A stretch of 64,000 nucleotides of DNA from Symbiodinium natans. Taxonomy: Eukaryota; Sar; Dinophyceae; Suessiales; Symbiodiniaceae. Below, in pieces: positions 39,731 through 51,600 of the stretch (position 1 is its first letter; every line of letters begins with the position of its first letter). Below the pieces are notes generated by a model. It was not told the origin of the DNA, ran no database searches, and saw nothing but the letters and a program-made list of their open reading frames with translations. Where the stretch lies: the NCBI GenBank assembly GCA_905221605.1, contig CAJNDS010002142.1, positions 266,001 to 330,000 on the forward strand, given 5' to 3'. The translations under genes and the position numbers were made by a program.

Positions 39731-39738
39731 GAGGAGGA
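39655..39738. repeat. AGT trinucleotide repeat
   Basis: Runs of AGTAGTAGT with ACTAGT interruptions that make a palindromic start. Confidence 0.9.
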
Positions 39739-39779
39739 GGTTGAGGGGTGAGGGTTCAGGCCCTAATTAGGGGTTTAGG

Positions 39780-40090
39780 GTTGAGCTAATAACATAACAT
39801 CACCCGTAAAACCCGGATTCCCCGGGTCGGATTTTACAATTGTGGCGGGCTACACTATTGTGTTCCGGCAGCGGGATTTTACAATTGCGGGTGGATCCGG
39901 ATCCACTAATGTGAAGTCAACATTACCTTGGGGGGGGTTAGATTTTCGGGATCCGGGCTCAGGGCCTACCGTTGCGATGCTGTATTTTTCCGTCAGGCGA
40001 GCTGACGGACGCACGCTGGTTCACGCAGGACTGCCACGCGTGTGCTTGAGGGCATACCGGTGCTTCGTGTTTCTGGTGGGACATCAGTGA
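39780..40090. other. Unique stretch with repeated GGATTTTACAATTG
   Basis: GGATTTTACAATTGTGGCGGG and GGATTTTACAATTGCGGGTGG lie 50 bp apart. TAATGTGAAGTCAACATTA (39908) mirrors TAATGTTGACTTCGCATTA (39547), so 39545-39925 may be an inverted-end unit. An 82-codon open frame has no recognised motif. Confidence 0.4.
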
Positions 40091-40584
40091 GACATCAGTG
40101 AGAAACCCTCAGCCCCGAAACCTGCATCCCAGCTTGTAGACTAGACTGTGAACCCTATCAGCCTAGCCACTAAACCGTAGACCCTGAAGCTGTACTGTGA
40201 GCTATTTCGACATAATGGTTCTTTTCTCCATGTAACTCTTGTATAGCCAACAGAAAACTCAACCTTTTTCAGGCCAACCCCCTCTTCACAAAACAATAAA
40301 CATATATATATATATACATATAGATATACACACATATACATAGACATATATATATATATATATAATAAAAGGCATCAAAACCATCAAAACCCACCGCACG
40401 AAGCCCAGACCCAAACACTAAACCCTTCAACCCCAAAAACCCTAGGCCCTAAACTCTGAACCCTATCAGCCACCTCTGTTTAAACCCCAAGCCCCCACCC
40501 CCCCATACCCCCAGCAACCCCCAAACCCCCCACACCCCAACCCCCCCCCCCCCCCCCCACACCCCAAGCCCCCCAACCATCCCA

Positions 40585-40679
40585 AAACACCCTAAACCCT
40601 AAACCCCAAACCCCAAACCCCAAAACCCCAAACCCCAAACCCCAAACCCCAAACCCTAAACCCTAAACCCTAAACCCTG
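40585..40679. repeat. CCCCAAA / CCCTAAA array
   Basis: CCCCAAA block passing into CCCTAAA just before the exon at 40687. Confidence 0.85.
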
Positions 40680-40686
40680 ACTGAAG

Positions 40687-40764
40687 GAAGAGTGGGATGC
40701 CCTCCCCTTCCCCGAGAAGGGGTCGCTTTGGTGGGAGATCAACCGCTCGGCGTTGGCTCCCGAG
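40687..40764 (+). CDS. Candidate C-terminal exon of the Nudix gene
   Basis: GACTGAAG|GAA opens EEWDALPFPEKGSLWWEINR and closes GAG|GTTCAA, phase 0. EEW-x-ALPFP resembles the segment after the WMPxEE motif in Nudix relatives, but the intervening exon was not found. Confidence 0.45.
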
Positions 40765-41412
40765 GTTCAAAGCTCAGGGCGTTCTCATGGCCCTAAACCC
40801 TAAACCCTAAACCCTAAACCCTAAACCCTAAACCCTACACCCTACACCCTATACGCCCGAAAGCCTGAACAAAAGGGCTCTTCAAACTTTAGGGGGGCAG
40901 AGTTCTGTAGGGTTTAGGGCCTGGGTTTTTTTAGGGTGAGTAGGTTTGGGTTTCTTAGGTTTTAGGGTTCTTAGTTGCTCAGGGCACTTTAGGGTTCAGG
41001 TTTCTTTAGGGTTCTTAGTAGGTTTAGGGTTCTCAGAATTTCAGACATTTCCCTAAACTGTGAGTCGGTTCGGGCGGTTGGCTACAAGGATCCGGTTTGT
41101 AATCGGAATCCAACCCCCGACCCCCCACCCCCCCCCCCTTCTTTCCGAAGGGACCATGCTGTACAGACATGTTTTTATCCTGTAACCTCTTCAAAGACCA
41201 TTATATAGTTGACTACAACCCCCTAAAGGAAACCCAGAACGGGTACCCTGTAATTTTTTTTGGGCAGGGAAGGAAATCCCACCACCCTAAATCCTAAACC
41301 CTAAACCCTACACATTAAACCCTAAACCCAAAACCCTAAACCCTAAACCGCCTAAACCCTAAACCCTAAACCCTAAACCCTAAACCCTAAACCCTACGCT
41401 TGTTCCAGTCAG

Positions 41413-41493
41413 GCTGTCCTCTCCATCAAGGAGCTCGCGTGGGGATCAAACCGTCCAGACATGAAGCGGATGCCTCCTGGCGGAACAGATCAG
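41413..41493 (+). CDS. Candidate exon
   Basis: CCAGTCAG|GCT opens AVLSIKELAWGSNRPDMKRM and stays open beyond 41493. Its start resembles the exon at 42353 (AVFSIE). No family recognised. Confidence 0.4.
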
Positions 41494-42042
41494 TTTGGGG
41501 GACCCTTAATCCCACCAACCCATCGGAACCGTTGCATGTTACTGTTATTATGATAACTATGATTCCTTTTTGCTATGCTTATTTTGTAATGTTCGTATGT
41601 TTTTTCATTATATATATATATATGTATATACACATGTATATGTACATAGATACATAGATACACGCACCCTTTAGTCTGAAGATCATGTCTTTGAGACAGG
41701 TCCACCTCAACAAAAGCGATCGCACCGTCATGGTCTTTGAGCCCCAGAAAACCTGTACATGTTGTCTGCTGTTGAATCTGTTGAGGGCGAAATTTTCTGA
41801 AACCTCCAGTTCATGCATGGGAAATTATAAGATATCATAAGTAGGGGGTATAGCTGCCCTGAATAGAGTTATAAGTCTTAGTTACCATACCCTACTTACG
41901 ACTACCCAAATGAACCTCGCAGGTAGACACTTGAGGGGCATGGCTCTGGGTTGTCTTATACAGGGCTTCGAATTTTGTCGGGTCGTCTCGGATTCTTTTT
42001 GAGGGGCCTCCTTCAGTCAATGGGACTTTGCCTTGCAACTGC

Positions 42043-42103
42043 TTAGGGTTTAGGGTTTAGGGTTTAGGGTTTAGGGTTTAGGGTTTAGGGTTTAGGGTTT
42101 AGG
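42043..42103. repeat. TTTAGGG array
   Basis: Nine units. Confidence 0.9.
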
Positions 42104-42264
42104 TTTCAAGGGTGTTTGGGATTTTGATCCACCCCAACTAACTTCAGCTGCGCAGTCCAAATCCCCCAACTGTATCGTGCAAGGGGCCCCTAAGGTACCC
42201 CTAATGTCGGAAACCACCAGAAGTGCTCGCCGGTCTCTCCCAAAGCCCTAAACCCCAAACCCGA

Positions 42265-42347
42265 CCCTAAACCCTAAACCCTAAACCCTAAACCCTAAAC
42301 CCTAAACCCTAAACCCTAAACCCTAAACCCTAAACCCCTAAACCCTA
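42265..42347. repeat. CCCTAAA array
   Basis: Eleven to twelve units ending 6 bp before the exon at 42353. Confidence 0.9.
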
Positions 42348-42352
42348 CTGAG

Positions 42353-42412
42353 GCTGTATTTTCCATTGAAGCGTTCGGCGCTCTGAGCATCGCTGCATGG
42401 GCCCCTAGAGAG
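42353..42412 (+). CDS. Candidate exon
   Basis: CCTACTGAG|GCT opens AVFSIEAFGALSIAAWAPRE, donor GAG|GTCGCA, phase 0. IAAWAPRE is reminiscent of the AAxWxPxEE stretch of Nudix proteins, but it lies downstream of the 40687 candidate, so the order would be wrong if both belong. Confidence 0.4.
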
Positions 42413-42586
42413 GTCGCATTTGTTTATTTTATTTATTTATTTGTTTATTTGTTTATTTGTTTATTTGTTTATTTGTTTGTTTGTTTGTTTGTTTGTTTGT
42501 TTGTTTGTTTGTTTGTTTTATGTGTTATGTACATGTGTGGGAGCCATGACAGGTACATATCTCTGTTTATCTACATCTATATGTAG

Positions 42587-42619
<33 letters not shown>

Positions 42620-42642
42620 AATATGTGTATATATATATATAT
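42410..42642. repeat. TTTG/TTTA and TA microsatellites
   Basis: TTTATTTG and TTTG tetramers to 42518, unique 42519-42580, then TA. Confidence 0.9.
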
Positions 42643-42754
42643 TTTTTTTTTGGGTAGGTATTTAAGGACCCAAGATTAAGGGCCATGTTCTTCCTTCAGG
42701 TCTTGGGTTCAAGAGGTCTCCGGCCATCAGATGACAAGATTTAGAAGAGGTGTT

Positions 42755-42846
42755 CGGGTTTAGGGTTTAGGGTGTAGGGTTTAGGGTTTAGGGTTTAGGG
42801 TTTAGGGTTTAGGGTTTAGGGTTTAGGGTTTAGGGTTTAGGGTTTA
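42755..42846. repeat. TTTAGGG array
   Basis: Thirteen units; a second partial copy of the flanking sequence GGGTTTAGTAGGGTTT follows. Confidence 0.9.
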
Positions 42847-42926
42847 GCGGCACTTGAACTCGGGTTTAGTAGGGTTTAGGGTGTAGGGTTTAGGTGTTTA
42901 GGGTTTAGGGGCAAATGAACTCGGGT

Positions 42927-43337
42927 TTAGGAATCATATGTGGTAGGATTGGTAGTACTGCCATAAGTGCGTCTACGCACGGGTCCTTTTAATGATACAT
43001 CAGCGTAGATTTGGAGTGCTGTGTTTTGGGGGGATACTAGAAATACACAAGCCTGCTCAATATTCGAGCCATGTATTTGCAAAAGTGGGTACTCACGGGC
43101 CCAAAAGGACCTCACAATTCCAAATTTGTGAACCGATTGGGATGGAGATTGCAAAGCAGCAGCTGAACCCAAAGAAGTGTCACTTGGGATGCTACGTCGA
43201 TTTTCCAGCTCAAGCGGCAGTTGCCGTGAAATTATGTATCTAATAATCTCTTTCCCAACAGTCCACGCCATTCTCTGCCACTCGCCACCGCCGTCGCGTG
43301 TGGAACCCACCTGACCTTGGCAAAAAAAGGCATACAT
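42927..43337 (-). CDS. Open frame of 136 codons, status unknown
   Basis: Non-repetitive stretch open on the minus strand from ATG to stop (MYAFFCQGQVGSTRDGGGEW), overlapped on + by an 83-codon frame. No motif recognised. If real it would be the only minus-strand gene in the window. Confidence 0.25.
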   Translation of the reverse strand: MYAFFCQGQVGSTRDGGGEWQRMAWTVGKEIIRYIISRQLPLELENRRSIPSDTSLGSAAALQSPSQSVHKFGIVRSFWAREYPLLQIHGSNIEQACVFLVSPQNTALQIYADVSLKGPVRRRTYGSTTNPTTYDS

Positions 43338-43450
43338 GGGTTACTCATGTCATGTTCGACCGTCAGCCACTCGTGGGAGCCTGATCGATAATGTGAGTGA
43401 CGTGTGCTCCAGGAACGTGCCCCCTCTCCCCAGCTCCACCGCCCCTTTGT

Positions 43451-43534
43451 TTAGGGTTTAGGGTTTAGGGTTTAGGGTTTAGGGTTTAGGGTTTAGGGTT
43501 TAGGGTTTAGGGTTTAACGTTTAGGGTTTAGGGT
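43451..43534. repeat. TTTAGGG array
   Basis: Twelve units with one TTTAACG variant. Confidence 0.9.
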
Positions 43535-43671
43535 TTAGGGTTCAGGATAGTCATGCCGTGGTGAGGTCGCTACGAGCCAGAACCCTAACCCCCCAAAACC
43601 CATTGCCGAAACCCTGAGCTTTCAACCCAAACCCCCAACGCAAACCGCGAACCTCTAAACCCGAAACCCGA

Positions 43672-43769
43672 AACCCGAAACCCTAAACCCTAAACCCTAA
43701 ACCCTAAACCCTAAACCCTAAACCCTAAACCCTAAACCCTAAACCCTAAACCCTAAACCCTAAACCCGA
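43672..43769. repeat. CCCGAAA then CCCTAAA array
   Basis: Three CCCGAAA then about twelve CCCTAAA units, 30 bp upstream of an exon. Confidence 0.9.
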
Positions 43770-43801
43770 ACTCGGAACCTGGAGCTCCAAAGTGTTTCCA
43801 G

Positions 43802-43858
43802 GAGCAGCAGTCGGAGCTCCACGAGGAGAAAATGGCACACATGGATTTGCAAGCGGAG
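43802..43858 (+). CDS. Candidate coiled-coil exon
   Basis: GTTTCCAG|GAG opens EQQSELHEEKMAHMDLQAE, GC donor GAG|GCTTTG, phase 0. Bracketed by CCCTAAA and TTTAGGG arrays. A clean example of the exon type. Confidence 0.55.
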
Positions 43859-44374
43859 GCTTTGGTTAGGGTTTAGGGTTTAGGGTTTAGGGTTCAGGGT
43901 TTAGGGTTTAGGGTTTGGGGTTTGGGGTTTGGGATTTGGGATTTGGGGTTCAGGGTTCGATTCAAGGTTAATGGTTTAGGGTTTAGGCCAAGGGGGGGGG
44001 GGGGGAAGAAGGGTTTCATCATCGCAGCCCAGAGAGCCCAACCTTCAGGAAGGAGTACGGAAGAAGATTTTTAGTTCAGCGTTTAGGGTTGAGGGCGTGG
44101 GTCTAGGTTTGAGGGCTCTTAATGAAGGAACATTGACCTCGCTGGACTGAAGCCGATTGAGCGTCTCCGGTTTAGGGTTTAGGGTTTAGGGTTTAGGGTT
44201 TAGGGTTTAGGGTTGCTGTTAGGGCCTCAGGGCTCTTGAAGAAACCCCACAGACACATCGAAGCAACACAAGACACGAGTCGAAACCCTTTAACCCCTAA
44301 AGAAAAACCCTAAGCCCTAAAGAAAAAGTCTAAACCCTAAACACAAAACCCCAAACCCGAAACCCTCAACCCTA

Positions 44375-44611
44375 ATGTGCTTGTATCATGCGACTGGCAG
44401 CCTGCCGCGAGAGTGGACAAAGCGAGCAAGGCAACACTACAGCAAATGGCATACAGAGTTAGCCCTGGCCCTGGCGGTACAGTCAGTAGCGGCCTTTTGA
44501 TTTCGGCAAAAGCGGCGTGCTAGCAAATTGCCAGCAGCCTTGTGCTTGCAGAAAGTTGCAGGTACAGCGGTTGACCTCCGTGGCCCAATCCTTGGCTTTG
44601 GCCTCGGCACC
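44375..44611 (+). pseudogene. Coding-like stretch broken by stops
   Basis: ATG at 44375 opens a 41-codon frame (MCLYHATGSLPREWTKRARQ onward) ending at TGA 44498. The same frame then continues FRQKRRASKLPAALCLQKVAG for 36 codons to TAG. It looks like one decayed frame or two exons; family unknown. Confidence 0.3.
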
Positions 44612-44870
44612 TCCTAGGTGGTGGTCGAAAGCTGCAAAACGCACAGTTCAAAACCCAAGGACACTCTCTATCACGCCTAGACGTCAACAAAAACTGGAAA
44701 GCCTCGATTTGAGAAGGTTAGGGTTTAGCCTTCAGGGGTTGCGTTTTGGGGGGTTGAGAGGACCGCGCCCTGAAACCCACATCGTTCAGCGATGCTCATA
44801 CCCAGAGAGCCCAATACCTGGAGCACAGAAGGATCCTTACTACCCCTACACGGCCCTAAACCCTAAACCC

Positions 44871-44988
44871 TACTTGGAGGTTCATGGGTAGTCAGAAGTC
44901 GGGTTGTACGTATGAAATGTCAACTTAAAACCCATTTAGGGTACTAGTATACCGCTACTTATAATTGCAAATGGACCTCCACGTACAT
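44871..44988. mobile_element. Fold-back element family D
   Basis: TACTTGGAGGTTCATGGGTAG at the left mirrors AAATGGACCTCCACGTA at the right. Confidence 0.7.
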
Positions 44989-45272
44989 GGCGTGGTTAAG
45001 GAGTATTGGCCACAAAAGCACCGACCAGTTTTTAGTAGGGAATTTGGCAACTTGGGTCCCCCCATCTAATCGAATCTAATCCCTCAAAGGGTAATGAAGG
45101 GGGGGCATATGAGGTACCTACTTCCCACAGTCCCTACTCAGAACCCGGAAAGTAGGGTTTAGCGTAAGGTTTAGGGTTTAGGGTTTAGGGTTTAATTAGG
45201 GTTTAGGGGTTAGGGGTTAGGGGTTAGGGGTTTAGGGCGTAGGGTTTAGGGCTTGGAGGGTCCACAAGTCAG

Positions 45273-45324
45273 AGCCGATCCCAAGGACGGTACTCGCGAA
45301 GAGTGGACGGCAGAGCTTGCAAAG
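45273..45324 (+). CDS. Candidate exon
   Basis: CACAAGTCAG|A opens ADPKDGTREEWTAELAKA with donor AAG|GCTGGT. Lies between TTTAGGG tracts on both sides. Confidence 0.4.
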
Positions 45325-45635
45325 GCTGGTTAGGGTTTAGGGTTTAGCGTTTAGGGTTTAGGGCTTAGGGTTTAGGGTTTAGGGTTTAGGGTTCAGGGTT
45401 CAGGGTTCAGGGTTTAGGGTTTAGGGTTTAGGGTTTAGGGTTATCAGGATTTAGCTTTTGCTCTCGTCGCAGTAGAGTCCATCTCCACTCTTAAGTGCAT
45501 TGCTTTCACATGGTGCTCCCACGGCCTATCGAGTAGGCTGCCAAGTGAACCTTGAAGCACTCGTTCAACGCCATCATCCCTGATGCGCTAGCGTATGCTG
45601 CAGTCGATGTCTCATGGGTTTTGCAGTTTCGGGCC

Positions 45636-45692
45636 ATGATAGCTCCGGAGCCCTCCAAAAAGACAACCTCGAAGTCCGCAAAACCCGCAGCC
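45636..45692 (+). CDS. Start exon of the coiled-coil gene
   Basis: ATG opens MIAPEPSKKTTSKSAKPAA with donor GCC|GTTTAG. The Lys/Ser/Pro-rich head resembles histone-tail-like or nuclear N-termini. An AG lies 10 bp upstream and could accept a spliced leader. Confidence 0.45.
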
Positions 45693-48600
45693 GTTTAGGC
45701 TTTAGGGTGTGTGGTTTGTAGAATTTAGGGTTCCCTAAACCCTAAACCCTAAACCCTAAACCCTAAACCCTAAAACCCCCAAAGCCCCGAGCCTCTGATG
45801 ACTGGCAGGCGGTCGTCGCGCTTCGCCAGTCCCATGGCCTTCTTGCCACAGCCCTTGAGCGGGAGGACGTCAGCATCCACAGGGTTAAGGGTTTAGAGTA
45901 GGGTTTAGGGTTTGGGGACTTTGGATTTAGGGCTTAGATAGGGTTTAGGGTAGAAGTTGAGGGTCTAGAACAATTGTTTAGGGCGCAAGCCTTTAAATCA
46001 CTAAGTCTGGGTAGGCTTCCGTGCTATTGGAACTTTGATTGTTTTAGGTTTGGTGTTATTGGTTTTTTTTGTTAGCTTGTTGCTTTTTCGGTTTGTTGTT
46101 TTTGATTTTCCATGTGGAGGTTTTGGGGTTTTGGCTGTTTGGAACTCTGAAGGTGTTCAAAAAGCAGCCCCCCCAACCCTAAGACCCACTAAGCCCCTAA
46201 AGCAAGAAGTTGGCCGTCCCGACACCCGCACTCCAAGCTACGGCTTGAACTACTATCTGTTTAAGAACCCCCAAAAACTTAAAAAGATAAAAAACAATCC
46301 CTGTATTGCCCTTATAATCTGGAAGAACATGTATATTTCTTGGGGGGTTCTTAAGCAGTTGGTAGTGAAGAAGTGCGATTTTTCGGTGTAGGGTTGGGGG
46401 GGCATAGGGTGGAGGGTTTCCGCATCGCGGGCTCGGGGGCTTATGGAGCACCTGCGCAGGAAGTTGCGCAGACGACCTCAGACAAGCTGAGGCCTCTGCG
46501 CGGGCACGCATCGTTTAGGGTTGAGGGTTTAGGGTTTAGGGTTGAGGGTTTAGGGTTTGAGGGTTTAGGGTTAGAGTTTATAGGGGCCTCCACACAGACA
46601 ACCATCGAAGCATCTGCAAACCTCACTCTCAAGTCAGAAGATCAGGTCCCCCGCTAACCCTATACCCTAATTAAAGCCTAAACCCAAACCGTAAACCTTT
46701 GTTCCCTTTTGGGGTCACCGTTGGATTTCAAAAACACGCACCTTTGCAACCCGAAACCCTAAACCCAAAACCCCAAATCCGAAAGGTGTCCTGGATTTTC
46801 GGAGTTCCAGCTCAACCCAAGAGCCCAAAGCCTCTCAGTCTTCGTCAAAAAATCACTTAAACTACACAAGGCTCCCGCTTAATGATGACAGAAGCCATAT
46901 GGGGAGGGCTCTGGGAAATCAGGGGCCCGTAGTAAGTATAGACCCACAAAGCCCCTGTGATGATATCATGGCAGCTCGGAGATTCTAGAGTTTAGGGTCT
47001 TAGAATGTAGGGTTTCGGGTCTTGTGTTGAAATTATGGTACCTCTACTTAGAACTCGATGTAGGTTACTGAACACCTTGACGCTCCTGAAAACAGGCAAG
47101 AGATGGCCATGACAGAGACCGCTTTGGAGGCCTCGGCTTAATGCTCTTGGTAGCCGATGGGGTACCCTTTACCCTTTTTTTTGGGGTTCTGGTTTCCCTT
47201 AGAAAATAGCCAACCCAAAGAAGGGTGCCCTTAGTATAAGATGGTTCCTGGGCTACCCAGTGCTGGCTGTTTGGGTTTCAGGTGTAGGGTTTGGGGTTAA
47301 GCAAAGCTGCGAACATGCATATTCATATGAGCAGCCGCAAAAAATCTTATGTAAATGCTAATTAAAAAATCATGGGGTATCGCTTTTGGGGGGGGCCCTA
47401 TCGCTTTATGGGACTTTACCTCAATGCTGCTACGAAAACCTATCGCTTTACTGCATATGAGACCCGAAACCTGCAACCCTACCGTGAAAACTCTTGAATT
47501 CCTAAACCCGTTCCTTTCTTCAGGACCTATAAACTAAATCCATATCCTAAACCTCGAACCCTCAACCTGGGCCAGGGCCTTTGCCCAGCTCTTTGGGTGG
47601 CCAAATGGGTATCGTAGGGCATATTATGCAGCTATTTTCAAGAGCAAAGAGTCTGTGTATGAAGGCTATTGTTAAGATTTATGCCAGTAATAACATCAGT
47701 AAGAACTTCTGCTTGGGACTAAGACACACGCGCACAATGCAAACATATTTGTTGGGTGGGGGGAGATTCTCCGAGGCCGAATCAAATCTGAATCGTCCCT
47801 GAAAGCCTTCAAACTGCAAGACATGTAGATGTGCTTGGAGGTTCATGAGTAGTACTAGAATCTAGAAGTAGGGTTATAAGTATGGGAACTATACTTATAA
47901 CCCGATTTAGGGGCACGTTTTAACCCTAAATGAACTTCCAAATGGAAGTCAGGCCTAAAGCCTTCAACATCCTGGTTCAATGCACATAAGCGGTTTAGGG
48001 TTTAGGGTTTAGGGGTTTCCATCGACTAGGGTTTTGGGCCTGTTGTTTAATGATACCCTTGCTTACAACTGCCCACCAGCCTCCAAGTAGCTTACATTCT
48101 TTTGAAAGCAGCAACAAAAGCGCGAAAATTGAACCGAAGGCTGGCTTTCCACCTAAAAAAGTTTCCAGTGGCCTTAAGCTTGTTCAAGTCGTTTGCTAAG
48201 TGGAAAAGCCCTAAAGCCCCAACCCCTGAATAACCCTAAACCCTCCAAAATGGCTTCGGTGGTTCAGGCCATCACAATGGTTGTACGGTTTTTTTTCTGT
48301 CAAGTTAAAAAATGGGCAGTTGCATGGTCCCTTAGTATGAGCCTTACAAGGGGACCCCCTTTGTACCTTATATACCCTATAAAACCCAAGGGCCCAGTTA
48401 TATACAGTGAACAACTACAGCAGACCAAACTAAAACCTTAAAGCCCGCAGGAAAGCCCACCAGAACAAGCCTTGGGGTCTAAGAGCCGAAACGCTCAATA
48501 AAGCACTTGGGGTCTAAGGGCCTAACCGCCAAATAAAACACTAAAACCCTAGAAGCCCTAAAGCCTTAGAAGCCCTAAACCCTACCAAGTAAACCCTCGA

Positions 48601-51600
48601 TCAACCCTAAAACCCTACTACAGGGGTCGGACAAATTACGAATAGCATTCCCTTATGGTCTCTATATAATCATAGCAAAATAAGCCCCAAACCCTATTCT
48701 AATTGTTAGGGCCCCTGTATCAAGGGACGAAAGGAGGGGCGCTTATAAGGCACCTTAGGGGTTATCTAGGGGCTACTTAGGCATATAGGGACTATACAAG
48801 GTACATATAGGGGTTATACAGGAGAATAAGATTGAGGGTCCCTTCTCGGGGTCCCTCCTTCTACCCCTTAGCTACTACATGAGCCCCCCAGGCGCTGAAA
48901 CCTCCGTAAGCCCTAAACCCTAAACCCGAAACCCTAAACCCTAAACCCTAAACCCTAAACCCTAAACCCTAAACCCTAAACCCTATAAACCCTAAACCGC
49001 GACCTCAATTGGGTAGCGAGGTGGCCCGCAATGAGAAGGACGAGCTCAGCAGCGAGGCATCCCATCGATCTGCCTCATGCCAGGGTTTAGGGTTTAGGGT
49101 TTAGGGTTTAGGGTTTAGGGTTTAGGGTTTAGGGTTTAGGGTTAGGGTTTAGGGTTTAGGGTTTAGGGTTTAGGGTTAGGGTTTAGGGTTTAGGGTTTAG
49201 GGTTTAGGGTTTGGGGTTTAGGGTTTAGGGTCAGGGTTTAGGGTTTAGGGTTTAGGGTTTGGGGTTTGGGGTTTGGGGTTTAGGGTTTCGGGTTTAGGGA
49301 AGGGGAATTGTCCAGTTTTTGTTTTGGGAGCTTAGGGCTTGCAGTGAGGTTTAGGGTGTAGGGTTTAGGGTTTAGGGTTTAGGGTTTAGGGTTTTGGGTT
49401 TAGGGTTTAGGGCTATAGGATTCAGATGCGGGGCATGGGGTATCGGATTTAGCACGCGGGGTGTAGGCTTTGTTTTGGAGTATGGGCCCTTGCACACGCC
49501 CTGGATCCGTGTGAGTTTTGGGGGTTTTGGCTCCAACCCTAAACTCTAAACCCTAAACCCTGAACCCTAAACCCGTGAGCCTGAATCCCTAAGCCCTTCA
49601 CCCTGCTCACCTACGCCCTAAACCCCAAGCCCTAGTATAGGGGCCGGAATAATTACTAGTCGCAGTCCCTTATGGTCCCTTTATAAATATACTACGATAA
49701 CCCCCAAAACCCTAGTCTCACTGTTAAGGCCCCTATATGACGCCCTGAACCCTGAACCCTGAAACCCTAAACCCTAAACCCTAAACCCTAAACCCTAAAC
49801 CCTAAACCCTAAACCCTAAACCCTAAACCCTAAACCCTAAACCCTAAACCCTAAACCCTAAGCCCTGAGCAGCCGCCAGGTCTCGGCCTCCTCGCAGAAG
49901 CTCAGGGAGGGCGTGGAGCTTCGGGACGAGGCCATGTAAACCCTAAACCCTAAACCCTAAACCGTAAACCCTAAATTTACCCCCTGGAGCATAGTTGAAA
50001 GGTTTAAACGCGCTCGTCAGCTCAAAGGATGCCAAAAGTTGATTTGCTTGAGCCTTGTGAAACGTTGGGGGGGGGGGGGGGAGAGGGCAGGGGCAGCACC
50101 AGGCTGAAAGCGCTTGAAAGGAGGGCAGACCCATCAATTCAAGCTCAGAGAAAAAAAGGGGGGGGGGGGTTTGGGGGGGGCCGGGCGGGGGGGGTTAGGG
50201 GGGGTAGGGGGGGGGGGGTAGGGGGGGGGGTTGGGGGGGGGGTACGGGGGGGGGTATGGGGGGGGGTAGGGGGGGGGGTAGGGGGGAGGGGGTTGGGGGG
50301 GGGGGGGCGGGGGGAATGGGGGGGGCAAGGGGGGGCAAGTGAACCGCCTGGGGTCCTGGCCATGGAAAAGCTGCCCGGATACCCCCCCTACCCCCCCCCC
50401 CGCCCGCCCAAAATGCGGGGGTGTTAAAAAGGGAAAGATAAAGGTTTTCACCTCCTTTTCCCATCCAACACGCCGCCAGGGGCAGACCCTAAACCCTAAA
50501 CCCTAAACCCTAAACCCTAAACCCTAAACCCTAAACCCTAAACCCTAAACCCTAAACCCTAAACCCTAAACCCTAAACTCAAGTATGGTCGAAAGTAGAG
50601 ACTTTACAGGGTACCTTGGGATGCCCAGTTTAGGATTGCGAGGTTTGGTTTCAGCTGATCTATCTAGGGTTGAGAGTTGCGGGGTTCGAAATCCTAAGCC
50701 CTATAGATCCTAGACCCTGAACCCTAAAGCATAGACCTTATAGTGGAGTTGTCGGGGTTTGGTACCGTGCGCTCATAGGGGTTGTAGCAAATCAGGGGGA
50801 GCAAACGAAACCATTGTGCGTTTTTTCAACCGTGAAACCTTAAACCCTAAATCGGAAACCCTAAACTAGGCAACCCTAAACCCTAAACCACACAGCTCAA
50901 GACCCAACCCTAAACCCTAACCCTATTCTGAATCATGGGGTTTTGGGTACCCTTAATATACCCCTCCCCCCAACATAGCATAATCCTTCTTGTAGGAACC
51001 CCGCAAAAGGATACCCCTATTTTCGGAAGCCCCTCATATATAGGCCTCCTTATTTTTTGCTACAAAACCCTAAGCCCTAAACCCTAAACCCTAAACCCCA
51101 AACCCTAAACCCTAAACCCTAAACCCGAGGCCCTGGAGCTGGCCGCCCACCTGCGTGGCGAGTGGCGGGCCGAAGTCCCGGGACCCAGCGCGAAATGCGG
51201 GCTTTGGGTTTGGGGATTTAGGGGTGTAGTAGGGTTCAAGTATGTTGGTGGGGGGGTTCAAGGCGTAGGGTTGAGGGCTTTCGGGGTTTAGGGTTCAAGT
51301 GAATTTTGTTTGTGCAGCTGAGGGTTTAGGGCTTTAGGGATTTGGGGTTCTGGGCTGGGTTCAGTTCATTTCTTCTTCATTTTCACAATATGTACAACAT
51401 GTAAATATTAATATAAATAAATAAATATATATATATATATGTATAGGTACATATATACATATGTATAGCAAAAACAAGTTATTCATAAACAAAAACTCTG
51501 TTGTGATACATTTGTTTTTTTTAATTTGCCGGCATATTTGCCTTCCCCGACATCCCAGACCGCTAAGGTTTCCAAAAGCGCGCTCTCAGTCCGTTTGGCG

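Noticed and set aside
50029-50464. Pro-rich and Gly-rich open frames of 70-130 codons
   Set aside because: Artefacts of the G-rich tract; every frame of poly-G/poly-C is open.
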